A stretch of DNA of 64,000 nucleotides from Agromyces luteolus (GTDB lineage Bacteria; Actinomycetota; Actinomycetes; Actinomycetales; Microbacteriaceae). The notes below the pieces were generated by a model that ran no database searches, was not told the origin of the DNA, and was given only the letters and a program-made list of their open reading frames with translations. The stretch covers positions 176,269-240,268 of the forward strand of contig NZ_WODA01000017.1 of the NCBI RefSeq assembly GCF_009729855.1, written 5' to 3'. Below are positions 30,524 to 39,573 of this stretch, in pieces (position 1 is the first letter of the stretch; every line of letters begins with the position of its first letter). Position numbers and translations under genes: made by a program.

Positions 30524-31093
30524 TCAGCCCGCGACCACGACAGTCAGCCCGACCGGCAGGTGCGCGGGGACCACGGCCGCGGCGACGCGCTCGAAGCGCC
30601 GCTCGAGCACGGCCCGGTCGCCCGTCGGCACCGTGACGGTGATCGCCAGGCGCAGCTCGTCCGATCCGGGCAGCGGCGTCCCCGGCGTCGGCGACCAGGC
30701 CGTCGCCCCCGACTCCTCGAGCTCGACCTCGGCCTCGGGTCCGGCGGCGAGCCGAAGGGCGTCGCGGATGCCGCCCGGCGTCCCCGCGCGTCGGTGCAAC
30801 GCCGCGGCGCCCGCGACGATCGAGCGGCGCTGCTCCTCCGTCCACGCATCGTCGAGGGCGACGTCGACCCACGTCGCGAGCCACTCGAGGAAATCGACGG
30901 GGGCCACGGACGGCCGGACGTAGGCGTCGAGGTTGTCGAGCACCGCGTACACGGGCGCGATCGAGTCGTCGAACGCCGTGATCCACTGCATGAGGAACCG
31001 GTCCTCCTGCAGGATGCCGGGCAGCCGCTGGCCGATCGGCACCGGGTTCGCGAGCGGCATCCGGTTGATCGGCTCGTTCACGATCCCGCGCAT
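30524..31093 (-). CDS. CIS baseplate component, phage tail protein I-like
   Basis: 189 residues. The region FLMQWITAFDDSIAPVYAVL, VDFLEWLATWVDVALDDAW and RRAGTPGGIRDALRLAAG is typical of the P2 gpI/tail-protein-I family as found in eCIS gene clusters. There it forms part of the baseplate wedge beside baseplate J. The C-terminal half is beta-rich (LRLAITVTVPTGDRAVLERR). It is the last gene of the operon. The ATG at 31093 lies 2 bases past the baseplate J stop; a GTG at 31099 would overlap that stop. Confidence 0.8.
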   Translation of the reverse strand: MRGIVNEPINRMPLANPVPIGQRLPGILQEDRFLMQWITAFDDSIAPVYAVLDNLDAYVRPSVAPVDFLEWLATWVDVALDDAWTEEQRRSIVAGAAALHRRAGTPGGIRDALRLAAGPEAEVELEESGATAWSPTPGTPLPGSDELRLAITVTVPTGDRAVLERRFERVAAAVVPAHLPVGLTVVVAG

Positions 31094-31095
31094 CG

Positions 31096-33039
31096 TCACA
31101 CCCCCGACGTCACCCGGACGCTGTGCGCGAAGCTGTAGACGAGGGCGGATGGCGCGAGTCCGATCCGCTGCACCGGCTCGCCGCGTTCGCCCGTCGCGGG
31201 ATCGGCCTCGAACAGCAGGACGTCGTCGACCAGCTCGGTGCCGGGCAGGCCCTGGAGCACGGCGTACACCTCGCCCGCGAGCACCGGGCGTCCGAAGGGC
31301 CATCCGGTGCCGTCGTTGCCGCCGTGGATCGGGTCGAAGTGGCGGTAGAGCGTGGCGAGCGCCTCGTCCTGCAGCCGCTTGACGGCCACCCGCGGGCCGG
31401 CGACCAGTCGCGCGACCACCGTCACGCCGCGGTACTCCGGCGGCTCGATGACCAGTCGCGTGCCCGCGATCCGTCGCGTCTCGAGCTCGTCGGAGATGGC
31501 CTCCAGCAGCTCCGGACCGGGTTGGAGGTCGGCGTACTCGATCCGCCCGCCCGGGTCGACCGCGACGGTCGGCACCACGAGCAGCCGGACCCCGGCGCCG
31601 CCGCCGTCGTCCACCGGGAGCGCGCGCGTGCGGCCGACTCCGGGCGCCGCGCGCTTGGCGAGCTGCTCGAAGTCCCCGAGCGTCACCGCCCGGTCGCGCG
31701 TGCGGAGCGCGAGGGGACCGCGCACCTTCGCCTCCTCGACGGTCTCGCCGTCGGTGCCGTCGTGCGCCGCCTTCCGGTTGACGGCGCCCTTCACGAACGG
31801 CACGGTCGACCGGAGCACCGAGAGGCTCGCCGCCGAGACGTTGCCGTCGAGTCCGCCGCCGACCCGGTACCGCGGCACGCGCAGCGGCGCACCCTTCGGC
31901 GGGACCGCGCCGTACCGGCGGAGGCTCCCGTCGGGCTCGCGGACGGCGGGCGGGAATGCCACCGTGCCGTTCGCGCGGTCGACGACCACGTGCCGGTCGT
32001 CCTCGCCGGACCCGGCGAACGAGTCGACCTCGGTCCACTCCTGCCATCCGCTCCCCGAGCCGACCTCGACGACGAAGGCCTCGCCGTCGTCGACGACCGG
32101 ACGCTCCTGCAGCGCGAACGACTGCCCGGGCACGCCCTCGGAGAGGCCGAGGATCTCCTCGTCGACCGTCCGCGCATGCATCGCGACGGCGACGCCGCCC
32201 ACCGTGTCCGCCGACGCCTCGCGCACGAGCGGCGGCTGCTTGTAGGTCGGCACGCCCTCCTCGCGCTCGACGATGCGGCACCGGATCCACCCGGCGTTCT
32301 CGTCGCCGATGACGGATGCCACGTGGTCGCGCGCCACGATGAGGCGCACCTCGCCGGCCTGGTTCAGTCCGCCGGTGCGGTCGGAGACGAGGTCGCACGG
32401 GGTCCACCCCGAACCGTTCCACGACTCCCACACGGTCGGCGGGTCGCTCGGGTCGACGCCGACGCCGCGGACGGTGCAGTCGAGCCGGATGCCGATCGCG
32501 AGCCCGGGCGCCGGCTGGTCGAGGCCGATGAGCAGCTCGTCGCCGGTCTTGGGCGGCGTCGAGAAGGCCTCCAGCGGGTCCGATCCGAGTCGCGCACCGC
32601 GGACGGTCGCGTGCTCGCCCGACCGGCTCCCGACGTGCGCGAGCGATCGGGGCGGGATCCGGAGCTCACCGGTGGTCTGGAAGACGATCGACTCCGCCTG
32701 CTCGTTGCGCGGGGTCGCGACCTCGGTGCGGGCCGGGACCACGACGACGTCTGTGCGCGGGGCGGCGAGCCACATGACGACGTCGGCGGTGGCCGCCGTC
32801 GGCGGGTAGAGCGTGATGCCGATGAGGTCGAGGAAGGCGACGTAGAGCTTGTCGGGCACGCGGTTCAGCCGGTAGAACAGCTCGTCCGTCATGAACGCGA
32901 ACGTCTCGATCAGGGTGACGCCGGGGTCGGAGACGTTGTGGTCCGTCCACTTCCGGCAGCGCAGTGCGGCGAGCCGCTTCGCGTCGTCGACGAGGTCCTG
33001 GAAGCGTCGGTCGTCGAGGTTCGGTGCTGGCAGGCTCAT
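31096..33039 (-). CDS. CIS baseplate J-like wedge protein
   Basis: 647 residues. The N-terminal RKWTDHNVSDPGVTLIETFA with YRLNRVPDKLYVAFLDLIGI is the recognisable opening of eCIS baseplate proteins of the Afp11/gpJ type. The baseplate J core follows later (LALRTRDRAVTLGDFEQLAK, then LLVVPTVAVDPGG and EPPEYRGVTVVARL). It builds the wedge that links spike and sheath. The ATG at 33039 follows GGAGGCGACGCA and overlaps the gp25 stop (ATGA). Only one J-type gene is seen here, whereas Afp/PVC clusters carry two. Confidence 0.85.
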   Translation of the reverse strand: MSLPAPNLDDRRFQDLVDDAKRLAALRCRKWTDHNVSDPGVTLIETFAFMTDELFYRLNRVPDKLYVAFLDLIGITLYPPTAATADVVMWLAAPRTDVVVVPARTEVATPRNEQAESIVFQTTGELRIPPRSLAHVGSRSGEHATVRGARLGSDPLEAFSTPPKTGDELLIGLDQPAPGLAIGIRLDCTVRGVGVDPSDPPTVWESWNGSGWTPCDLVSDRTGGLNQAGEVRLIVARDHVASVIGDENAGWIRCRIVEREEGVPTYKQPPLVREASADTVGGVAVAMHARTVDEEILGLSEGVPGQSFALQERPVVDDGEAFVVEVGSGSGWQEWTEVDSFAGSGEDDRHVVVDRANGTVAFPPAVREPDGSLRRYGAVPPKGAPLRVPRYRVGGGLDGNVSAASLSVLRSTVPFVKGAVNRKAAHDGTDGETVEEAKVRGPLALRTRDRAVTLGDFEQLAKRAAPGVGRTRALPVDDGGGAGVRLLVVPTVAVDPGGRIEYADLQPGPELLEAISDELETRRIAGTRLVIEPPEYRGVTVVARLVAGPRVAVKRLQDEALATLYRHFDPIHGGNDGTGWPFGRPVLAGEVYAVLQGLPGTELVDDVLLFEADPATGERGEPVQRIGLAPSALVYSFAHSVRVTSGV

Positions 33040-33449
33040 TGCGTCGCCTCCGATGCGCGTTCGGGGATCACGTAGAAGGGGAAGACCAGGTTGCGCGGGT
33101 CGTTCGACCCGCGGATCGCGTAGCCGATGTCGATGAGGAGCAGCCCCTCGTCGGCACGTCCGTAGGAGACGGCCACCCGGGTCACGTCGATCCGCGGCTC
33201 CCACTGGCGCAGCGCGGTGCGCACCGCGTCGCCCACGGCGCCCGCCGTCGCCGCGTCGGCGGGCGCGAAGACGTAGTCGTGCACGGCGCACCCGAACTCG
33301 GGTCGCATGGGCCGCTCACCGGGCGCCGTCGCGAGGATCAGGTGGATGCTCTCCTCGATCTCGTGCTCGTCGGAGGAGAGCGCGATCCGGCCGCCCGCGT
33401 CGACGTGGACGGGATACGACCAGCCCCGCCCGACGAACTCCTGCGACAT
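33036..33449 (-). CDS. CIS baseplate gp25/gpW-like protein
   Basis: 137 residues. ALSSDEHEIEESIHLILATA, then GERPMRPEFGCAVHDYVFAP and the end IDIGYAIRGSNDPRNLVFPF, match the gpW/gp25 family (Afp9 in eCIS). That family is the baseplate protein nucleating sheath assembly and is one of the most conserved CIS components. The residues E-R-x-M-R-P-E-F-G are the family signature. It overlaps baseplate J by 4 bases and lies 27 bases after the spike gene. Confidence 0.9.
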   Translation of the reverse strand: MSQEFVGRGWSYPVHVDAGGRIALSSDEHEIEESIHLILATAPGERPMRPEFGCAVHDYVFAPADAATAGAVGDAVRTALRQWEPRIDVTRVAVSYGRADEGLLLIDIGYAIRGSNDPRNLVFPFYVIPERASEATQ

Positions 33450-33476
33450 CTCCGTCCCTCCGTTCCCGTCTCGGAC

Positions 33477-35303
33477 TCAGTTGATCTTCACGAGGCTGCC
33501 CGACACGACCGTCGACCCGGAGGACGACAGCTCGGCCGAGGCCTTCCCCGTGAGGGAGACCTTCGCGCCGCTCAGGTCGAGCGACGTCGCACCCTCGATC
33601 GCGACCTTCGGCGCCGAGAGCTTCAGCTCGGACTTCGCCTCGACCTCGACCTTCGTGCCCGCGACCGACACGTCGCCGGAGGCGGTGACGGTCGCGTCGC
33701 GCTCGGCCGTGACCTCGACCGGGCCGGCGGAGATGATCCGGATGCCCTTGTCGGCGGTCTGCGTAAGGGTCACGTGCTGGCTGCCCTCGTTCGTGGACAC
33801 CCGGAGCGACTCCTCGCCCGGGCGCTCGAGGAACTCGACGAGCATGCCCGTGCGGGACGCGAAGCTGCGCCGCACGACGGAGCCCGACTCGACGGCCGAC
33901 GCCCACCCGCCCTGCGGCGCGTCGAGTCCGTTGTAGAGCCCGCCGAGCACGACCGGGCGATCGAACGACCCCGACTCGAAGGCCACGAGCACCTCGTCGC
34001 CCACCTCGGGCATGACCATCGACCCGCGATCGCCGCCGGCTCCGGCCTGCACGACGCGCGCCCACCCGCTCACGTACTCGTCGGAGAGGATCGGGAACGT
34101 GAGCCGCACCCGGCCCTCCTCCTCCGCCCCGCCGCTGCCCTGCACGTCGCTGACGAGCGCGCTGACCACTCCCGGCATCGACGCGGCGGCACCCCGGTCG
34201 GGCCTGGTCCCGGCGCCGAGCAGGGAACGGTCCGACGCGTCGCTCACCGTGAACGACGTCGTGTAGCCCTGCTCCGGCGTGAACTCGTGGCGCGACTCGG
34301 TGACGACGTAGCGCCCGTCGAACGGCGCCCCGAAGCCCTGCAGGCGGACGGCGGTGCCGGATCGGATCCCTGGGTTGCCGAGGATCTGGGCCTCGATCTC
34401 CGCGAACCCGCCCGCGATCCGCGCGGAGAGCGACTCCGCCAGCCGGTCCTGCGGCTGCTGCGCGCCCGTCCCCGTGCCGCTCACGTAGCGGGGGCTCGAG
34501 AACACGTTCGCGACCTTCACGGGGTCGAGCGTGGGCAGGTCCGCCGATTCCGTCTTCGCCGGTGCCGTCGAGACGACCTTGTCCTTGGCGGCGACGTCCC
34601 AGCCGCGGACCTCGACCTCCGGCACCTGCTCGGCGCTCGTGATCGTGGACCGGAGGTAGATGATGTTCCGTCCGTGCTCGATGACGATCGGGTCGTCGAC
34701 CGCCGTGGCCGTGTCGTCGGACGCGGTCGTCGCGGCGGTCGGGGGCCCGAAGTCGAGCCGGCCCTCCGTGACGGCGAACACGCAGCCCGAGTCATCCGCC
34801 AGTCGTTTCAGGAACACCCAGTCGCTGATGTCGTCCTGCGTGGTGTGCGCCCGCACCGTGGGCGGACCCGAAATCGTGCCGGCCCGGAGCCCGGCCCGCT
34901 CCGCGACCTTGCGCACGATGTCGGCCGTCGACATGTCGACGTACGCCGCGATGCGCCGGCCGCGGAACAGCCGGTGGGAGGCGTCGAGTCCGCGGACCCT
35001 GGTGCGGAGCTCCCCGCCGACGTCCTCGCGATCGAGCGCGGTCACCTCGCCCTCGAGGAGCTTCCGCTGCCCCTCGGCGCCGTTCTGCGAGACGCTCAGC
35101 ACCACGGCGGCGCCGATCTCGAACCCGCCCTGCGCGAGCACGGTCCCCGCCGAGTCGAGGAACTCGAGCTCGAACGAGTCCGGCAGGTTCGCGGCATCCG
35201 TCACGCGACTGCTCGCGAGCACCGAGGAGACCTCGGGCGGCAGCGTCGAACCGGCGACCGAGACGAGCACGAGGCTCGTGTAGGCGTCAACGGACGAGGG
35301 CAC
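33477..35303 (-). CDS. CIS spike protein, VgrG/gpD-gp5-like
   Basis: 608 residues. The N-terminal gpD-like part (about 1-330) carries RGLDASHRLFRGRRIAAYVD and DWVFLKRLADDSGCVFAVTE. A gp5 OB-fold follows (VSALVSDVQGSGGAEEEGRV, VRLTFPILSDEYVSGWARVV and GDEVLVAFESGSFDRPVVLG). The C-terminal needle is a beta-helix rich in 'VEVEAKSELKLSAPKVAIEG'-type hexad repeats. This is the Afp8/VgrG1 equivalent that carries the PAAR tip. It has no extra effector domain. It overlaps the preceding LysM gene by 17 bases. Confidence 0.9.
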   Translation of the reverse strand: MPSSVDAYTSLVLVSVAGSTLPPEVSSVLASSRVTDAANLPDSFELEFLDSAGTVLAQGGFEIGAAVVLSVSQNGAEGQRKLLEGEVTALDREDVGGELRTRVRGLDASHRLFRGRRIAAYVDMSTADIVRKVAERAGLRAGTISGPPTVRAHTTQDDISDWVFLKRLADDSGCVFAVTEGRLDFGPPTAATTASDDTATAVDDPIVIEHGRNIIYLRSTITSAEQVPEVEVRGWDVAAKDKVVSTAPAKTESADLPTLDPVKVANVFSSPRYVSGTGTGAQQPQDRLAESLSARIAGGFAEIEAQILGNPGIRSGTAVRLQGFGAPFDGRYVVTESRHEFTPEQGYTTSFTVSDASDRSLLGAGTRPDRGAAASMPGVVSALVSDVQGSGGAEEEGRVRLTFPILSDEYVSGWARVVQAGAGGDRGSMVMPEVGDEVLVAFESGSFDRPVVLGGLYNGLDAPQGGWASAVESGSVVRRSFASRTGMLVEFLERPGEESLRVSTNEGSQHVTLTQTADKGIRIISAGPVEVTAERDATVTASGDVSVAGTKVEVEAKSELKLSAPKVAIEGATSLDLSGAKVSLTGKASAELSSSGSTVVSGSLVKIN

Positions 35304-36051
35304 GGGCGATCTCCTTCCTCGCGATCACGCGGCCGTCCGCGCGCGAGAGCTCCTCGATCGTCGGCAGCAGCACGGTCGTGCCAGGGCGCAGGCGCAAGGG
35401 GTCGTCGATGCCGTTCACGTCGGCGAGGTCGCGCCAGCGCGCGGGGTCGCCGTACTCGGCGTAGGCGATCGCGGCGAGCGAGTCGCCCTCGCGCACCACG
35501 TGCGAATGGCGCGGCTGGAGGCCGCCGGAGGTCGGGTTCTGCTTCGACGGCTCGTTCGCGAGCTCCTCGAGCGCGACCGTGCACACGGCGCGGAGCGGCG
35601 TGCCGTCGGGCGAGAACAGCGTGTACTTCGCCGCGACGCTCTTGATGTACCCGACGAAGCCCGTCAGCACGCCCCAGCGGAACTTCACCCACGGCGCCGA
35701 CGGCCGGTTGCCGTCGACCGATGCGCTCGTCGGCGTGCACGCCTGGAACAGCGCCTCGACCCGCTTGACGACGCTCCCGTCGCGCTGCCGGGTCTCGTCG
35801 AAGTACATCTCGACGCTCATCTTCTGCGGGTCGGGTCCCTGGTACGTCGTCGGCGGCGCGGAGGCCGACTTCTTCTGGCTCTTGCTCTCCCACTTCGCCG
35901 ATTTCGTGACGGTCAGCTCCTTGGGGTTCAGCTGGAAGTCGATCGTCGTGATCTTCGCGCCGACCTTGCCCGGCTTCTGCCCCGGCTCGTGGACATCGAT
36001 GGCGGCGTGCACGAGGCTCGTCGTGTCGGATGCGGTGGTCGTGATGGGCAT
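35287..36051 (-). CDS. CIS LysM-domain baseplate hub protein
   Basis: 254 residues. The N-terminal domain FQLNPKELTVTKSAKWESKS, then PQKMSVEMYFDETRQRDGS, belongs to the CIS tube-initiator/baseplate-hub family (Afp7-like). A C-terminal LysM motif follows (HVVREGDSLAAIAYAEYGDP, then WRDLADVNGIDDPLRLRPGT). LysM at this place joins the tube to the spike inside the baseplate, as in eCIS and R-type systems. The start ATG at 36051 (MPITTTASD) has GAGGCGGAACGAC upstream. Confidence 0.88.
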   Translation of the reverse strand: MPITTTASDTTSLVHAAIDVHEPGQKPGKVGAKITTIDFQLNPKELTVTKSAKWESKSQKKSASAPPTTYQGPDPQKMSVEMYFDETRQRDGSVVKRVEALFQACTPTSASVDGNRPSAPWVKFRWGVLTGFVGYIKSVAAKYTLFSPDGTPLRAVCTVALEELANEPSKQNPTSGGLQPRHSHVVREGDSLAAIAYAEYGDPARWRDLADVNGIDDPLRLRPGTTVLLPTIEELSRADGRVIARKEIARALVR

Positions 36052-36062
36052 GTCGTTCCGCC

Positions 36063-36506
36063 TCAGTACGTCGAGCCCGTGCGGACGAAGCCGTTGTGGG
36101 CGATCTCGAGCGACTCGGTGAGCACCTTGGGCTGGTCCGGGCTCAGCGCCGGGCCCGTCCACTTCACCGGGATGACGTCGTGCAGGTCGTAGGCGGCGAC
36201 CGGCTTGTTGTCGGCGCTGCGGATCTCGATGCGTCCCGTGCCGCGCGACGGCCCGGTGACCGCCGCGACGACCCAGTTCACGATGGTGTCGGCGGTGTCC
36301 TTGCTCACCGGGCGCGACAGCTTGATGTTCGGGTACTTGAGTCGGGTCGGGAACTGCCACACGAAGCCGTTGTTGCCGCCCTCCTCCCTCGACTCGAGCA
36401 CCACCTCGACGCCGAGGCCGTCGCAGGTCGCGAAGTCGCCCAGGTCGTGCTCGTCGAGGTGCACGAGGTAGTGCACGCCGACGGCGATCTCGGTGTCGGT
36501 GAGCAT
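36063..36506 (-). CDS. CIS tube protein 2 (gp19/Afp5-like)
   Basis: 147 residues with the tube-fold signature: YLVHLDEHDLGDFATCDGLG, LKYPNIKLSRPVSKDTADTI, and the ending WTGPALSPDQPKVLTESLEI. This is the T4 gp19/Hcp-like family. Its position just before the LysM hub corresponds to Afp5, the first ring connecting tube and baseplate. A good ribosome site (GGAGGCGAC) precedes the ATG. It is clearly different from the main tube protein at 39573-40019. Confidence 0.88.
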   Translation of the reverse strand: MLTDTEIAVGVHYLVHLDEHDLGDFATCDGLGVEVVLESREEGGNNGFVWQFPTRLKYPNIKLSRPVSKDTADTIVNWVVAAVTGPSRGTGRIEIRSADNKPVAAYDLHDVIPVKWTGPALSPDQPKVLTESLEIAHNGFVRTGSTY

Positions 36507-36520
36507 GTCGCCTCCTTCGT

Positions 36521-38941
36521 TCAGATCCCGTCGATGCGGATGCCGCGGCGCTCGCGATCGAGCAGGAGCTCCGCCTTGATGCGCCGGACCAGCGGGCCGT
36601 AGATCCGCCGCACGAGCTGTTCGACCTCGCCGGCCCCCGCGGTGCCGCCGCCGAGCGCCGCGCCGGCGGCGGCCGCGGCGTCGTCGACCGCCGCGGCTGA
36701 GGCGCCGCGCGCCGAGTCGGCCGCCTGCTCGGCCCGCTCGCGGAGGTCCGATGCGGTCGAGGAGGCGGCGTCCCGCGCCCGGTCGGCGGCGCCGGATGCC
36801 GCCGCCTCGACGCGCGACCTCGCCTCGCCGGCGGCCTCACCGAGGTCGGGCACGCGTCGGCGGAGCGACGAGAGGTCGGGCAGGTCGCCCGCGCCCGGCA
36901 TCGACGGGATCGACGGCAGGCCGAAGCGCTGCACCGCGAGCGGCCCGCGGGGCGGCGACGTGGCGGACGCGGGGGTTCCGGCGGCCGCCACGGACCGCTG
37001 CACGGTCGCGCTCGCCGGCGCCGTCAGGACTGAAGCCGCCTCCCGCGGGCCGGGTCCGGACGGCGTCCCGCCAGGCATCGGGTCCGCCGATGCACCCGAT
37101 CCGAACCCGGACGGCGCTGCCGGCGCGCCGGTCGCGATCGGACGTCCGGATGCCGCGTCGACGAGGTCGGCGACGCTCGCCGCCAAGTCCGGGCCCTCCC
37201 GGCCCACACCGGCCGGCGGGTCGTTCCCCGCCTCGGGTGCGACGACGCGCGCGACGACGACCCGGCCGCCCGCGCGTCCGGCAGCGGGCGCCCACGCCGA
37301 CGCGCCGGTGACCGATGGCACGATCCGCCGGGACGGCGTGAGCGAGACCGTCGGGAGCGCGGCCTGCGGTCCGGGCAGGTCGCCCCCGGCGCCCAGTCGC
37401 TGCACGACCGCGGAGGCGCCGACCAGGCCGCGGGCCGCGACGGGCGTGGCGGATGCCTCAAGCGATGCGGAGGTCGTGGGAGTCGCGTTCGTCGCTTCGA
37501 CCCCGTTGCCGTCGCCCTCGCGGTCGCCCGATCGCGCGGAGGAGGTCGGATCGGTCCCGTGCTCGATCCCCGTGTCCGTCGCCGCCAGCGGGAACCCCGA
37601 TCCGGGGTCGGCCCACCCGGATGCGATCGGGCCGGGGCCGGGCGCCGACATCCCCGTGCCCGGGCCGCGGTCGCCGAGCAGCGGCAGTCCGGTGACGACG
37701 ACCTCGTCGGAGGCCGCCCATGCCGACTCGGTCTCCGGCTCCCCTGCAACGGCGCCTGCCGCGGGCGACGGGTCGGGCGAGGTCGCGTCGTCGATGGGAT
37801 GCTCCGAGCTCGGCCTCGACGCCTCGGCGCCAGGAGATCGGTCCGCGCCGTCCGATTCCGGGCTCCGCTGCACCGCCGCGGGCGCGAGCGGCGCACCGAG
37901 CCCCGGGCGCCGCGCCGCAGACGGCGCCGGCGGCGCCGGGAAAGGTGCCGTCGGGACGCCCTCGCCGGCGGCCGGGCGGTCGATCGGCGGATCGACGGTC
38001 CGTGCGGCGATCGTCGGCACCTCGCGCCCACTCGGTCCGCGACGCGGTGCGAGCGGCTCGGGGCCGGCGGGTCCGTGGGAGTCGGCGAGCTCGTCGGCGG
38101 GGGCCGACGTGCGCTGCACGGGGAGACCGCCCGGAACGGGCCCGGCTCCGAGCGGGCCCGTCGCCGGTGCCCTGCCGGCCTCGGAGTCCGACGCGACGCC
38201 GCCGATCCCGCCCGGGCGGGACGCCGTCGAGCCCGACCGCGGGTCGGCGCCGAGCGTCGGGGCCGCGGGTCCCGGTCCGTGCGGTGTCCGCTGGACGCGG
38301 GCCTGAGCCGTGTCCGGCGCGGCCTGGTCGTGCGCGGCCCGGTCGGGTTCGATCCGATCGGGCGCGGCGTGGTCGTGCCCGGCGTGGTCCGGCGGTGCCG
38401 GATCCGGCGCCGTAGTCGCGGCGGCGTCGTCGGGGACGGAGTCCGACCACGAGTCGCTCGCGCCCGCCGTGTCCGCGGCCCCCGTTGCATCCGTCGCCTG
38501 CCCCACGACCGGCTCGGGCTCGCCCGCCCGCTGCACGGCGACCGCACGACCCGTCCGACCGCCCGATGGAGCGGGAGCACCCGACGGCCTCGGCCGCAGC
38601 GGGAGGTCGACCGCCGTCGCGCGCTGGACCGGCGCGCCGAGCGCCGCATCGTCGACCCCGACGGTGCCCGACGGCGCGCGGGCGTCGACGAGATGCCCCA
38701 TCGTCCCGAGCGACGCCGGCACGACCCGGGTCGGCAGCGCATCGACGAACCCCGGCCGCAGCGTGGCCGGCGGAGCGCTGTCCACCTCACGCTGGAGCGG
38801 CGGGAGGAAGGCCCAGCCGGCGGGGGCGACGGCCGTGGCATCCGTCGCTTCCGAGGTGCGCGCGGCGCCAGAGGCATCCGTCGGAGGCGGGTCGGCCGCA
38901 GCCCTGCCCGTCCGTTCGGTTCGCTGCCACGGCCACCGCAC
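36521..38941 (-). CDS. Long disordered CIS-operon protein with repeated VQR motifs
   Basis: 806 residues, mostly low-complexity Ala/Pro/Gly/Asp and predicted disordered. The tripeptide [VL]QR recurs about nine times (PLQREV, APVQRA, VAVQRA, ARVQRT, LPVQRT, AAVQRS, AVVQRL, ATVQRS, LAVQRF). The last 120 residues are helical: a coiled-coil-like Ala-rich stretch, then VEQLVRRIYGPLVRRIKAEL. A GTG start at 38941 is used. It lies inside the structural operon between the small DUF6760-like gene and tube protein 2. The helical C-terminus resembles a domain I associate with actinobacterial eCIS clusters, but I cannot name the function; scaffold or cargo adaptor are guesses. Confidence 0.6.
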   Translation of the reverse strand: MRWPWQRTERTGRAAADPPPTDASGAARTSEATDATAVAPAGWAFLPPLQREVDSAPPATLRPGFVDALPTRVVPASLGTMGHLVDARAPSGTVGVDDAALGAPVQRATAVDLPLRPRPSGAPAPSGGRTGRAVAVQRAGEPEPVVGQATDATGAADTAGASDSWSDSVPDDAAATTAPDPAPPDHAGHDHAAPDRIEPDRAAHDQAAPDTAQARVQRTPHGPGPAAPTLGADPRSGSTASRPGGIGGVASDSEAGRAPATGPLGAGPVPGGLPVQRTSAPADELADSHGPAGPEPLAPRRGPSGREVPTIAARTVDPPIDRPAAGEGVPTAPFPAPPAPSAARRPGLGAPLAPAAVQRSPESDGADRSPGAEASRPSSEHPIDDATSPDPSPAAGAVAGEPETESAWAASDEVVVTGLPLLGDRGPGTGMSAPGPGPIASGWADPGSGFPLAATDTGIEHGTDPTSSARSGDREGDGNGVEATNATPTTSASLEASATPVAARGLVGASAVVQRLGAGGDLPGPQAALPTVSLTPSRRIVPSVTGASAWAPAAGRAGGRVVVARVVAPEAGNDPPAGVGREGPDLAASVADLVDAASGRPIATGAPAAPSGFGSGASADPMPGGTPSGPGPREAASVLTAPASATVQRSVAAAGTPASATSPPRGPLAVQRFGLPSIPSMPGAGDLPDLSSLRRRVPDLGEAAGEARSRVEAAASGAADRARDAASSTASDLRERAEQAADSARGASAAAVDDAAAAAGAALGGGTAGAGEVEQLVRRIYGPLVRRIKAELLLDRERRGIRIDGI

Positions 38942-38944
38942 CGC

Positions 38945-39103
38945 TCAACCGCCCTCGTTCAGCCGCGTGTTGATCGCCGCGATCTCCTGCACGTAGCGTC
39001 GACGCGCCGTGTGCTCCATGTCGAGGATGTCCTCGAGCGACCAGTGGAAGTGATAGGCGACGTACGCGACCTCCTCATGGATGCGGTCGGCCGGGTACGT
39101 CAT
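38945..39103 (-). CDS. Small CIS-operon protein (DUF6760-like)
   Basis: 52 residues: YPADRIHEEVAYVAYHFHWS, LEDILDMEHTARRRYVQEIA. Short helical proteins with this 'EVAYVAYHFHW..EDIL.LEH.eR..WV.EI' pattern are regular members of actinobacterial eCIS and phage-tail loci, placed after the tail assembly gene. The ATG at 39103 overlaps the stop of the preceding gene (ATGA). It resembles part of a tail-assembly chaperone pair; role inferred from position. Confidence 0.78.
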   Translation of the reverse strand: MTYPADRIHEEVAYVAYHFHWSLEDILDMEHTARRRYVQEIAAINTRLNEGG

Positions 39104-39573
39104 GATTCCCCCAGGCGCCCACCGGCGAGGTCGGCCGTGAACCGGTGCGAGCACTCGGGGCACGTCACGGCGATGCGGGTGTGGCCCTCGGCGTTGATCC
39201 GCCGGTAGAAGTCCTGCAGGAACGCGACATCCGACGCGAACATGTTCTCGATCACCGAGCCGTCGACCGAGGGCAGGGTGCCGAGCGACGTGATCACGCG
39301 GCCGAGGAGCACCACCGTCGTGAACGCCGGGTTCTCCTGGACGCGGGCGTCGTACAACGGCAGCAGTTCGTCGCGCGCCGTCGCGAGGCGCATGACGCCC
39401 CGCCGGTGCACGGTCCCGTCCTGGCCGACGTAGCCGCGCGGCAGCTCGAAGGCGAACTCGGTCCGCATCACGCCGTCGTCGGCCGCCGCCGGCCCCGCCG
39501 AACCGGACCGCCCCGGGGCGTTCTCCACCCCGGGCGCGGTCGTGCTCGGCATCGTCGCGATGACCCGCTGCAT
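39100..39573 (-). CDS. CIS tail-assembly chaperone-like protein with zinc-finger end
   Basis: 157 residues. The middle reads FAFELPRGYVGQDGTVHRRG, then MRLATARDELLPLYDARVQE, typical of phage tail assembly proteins. The end has TCPECSHRF, half of a possible zinc site. It overlaps the tube protein stop by one base (ATGA) and the DUF6760-like start. Its position between tube and the small helical protein matches the chaperone genes of phage tails. The first 35 residues are Ala/Gly-rich. Confidence 0.75.
   Translation of the reverse strand: MQRVIATMPSTTAPGVENAPGRSGSAGPAAADDGVMRTEFAFELPRGYVGQDGTVHRRGVMRLATARDELLPLYDARVQENPAFTTVVLLGRVITSLGTLPSVDGSVIENMFASDVAFLQDFYRRINAEGHTRIAVTCPECSHRFTADLAGGRLGES

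Noticed and set aside
30501..30540. Short direct repeat CCGTCAGCCCGCGACC at the end of the operon
   Set aside because: Only two units and low complexity; probably a local duplication of the gene end.
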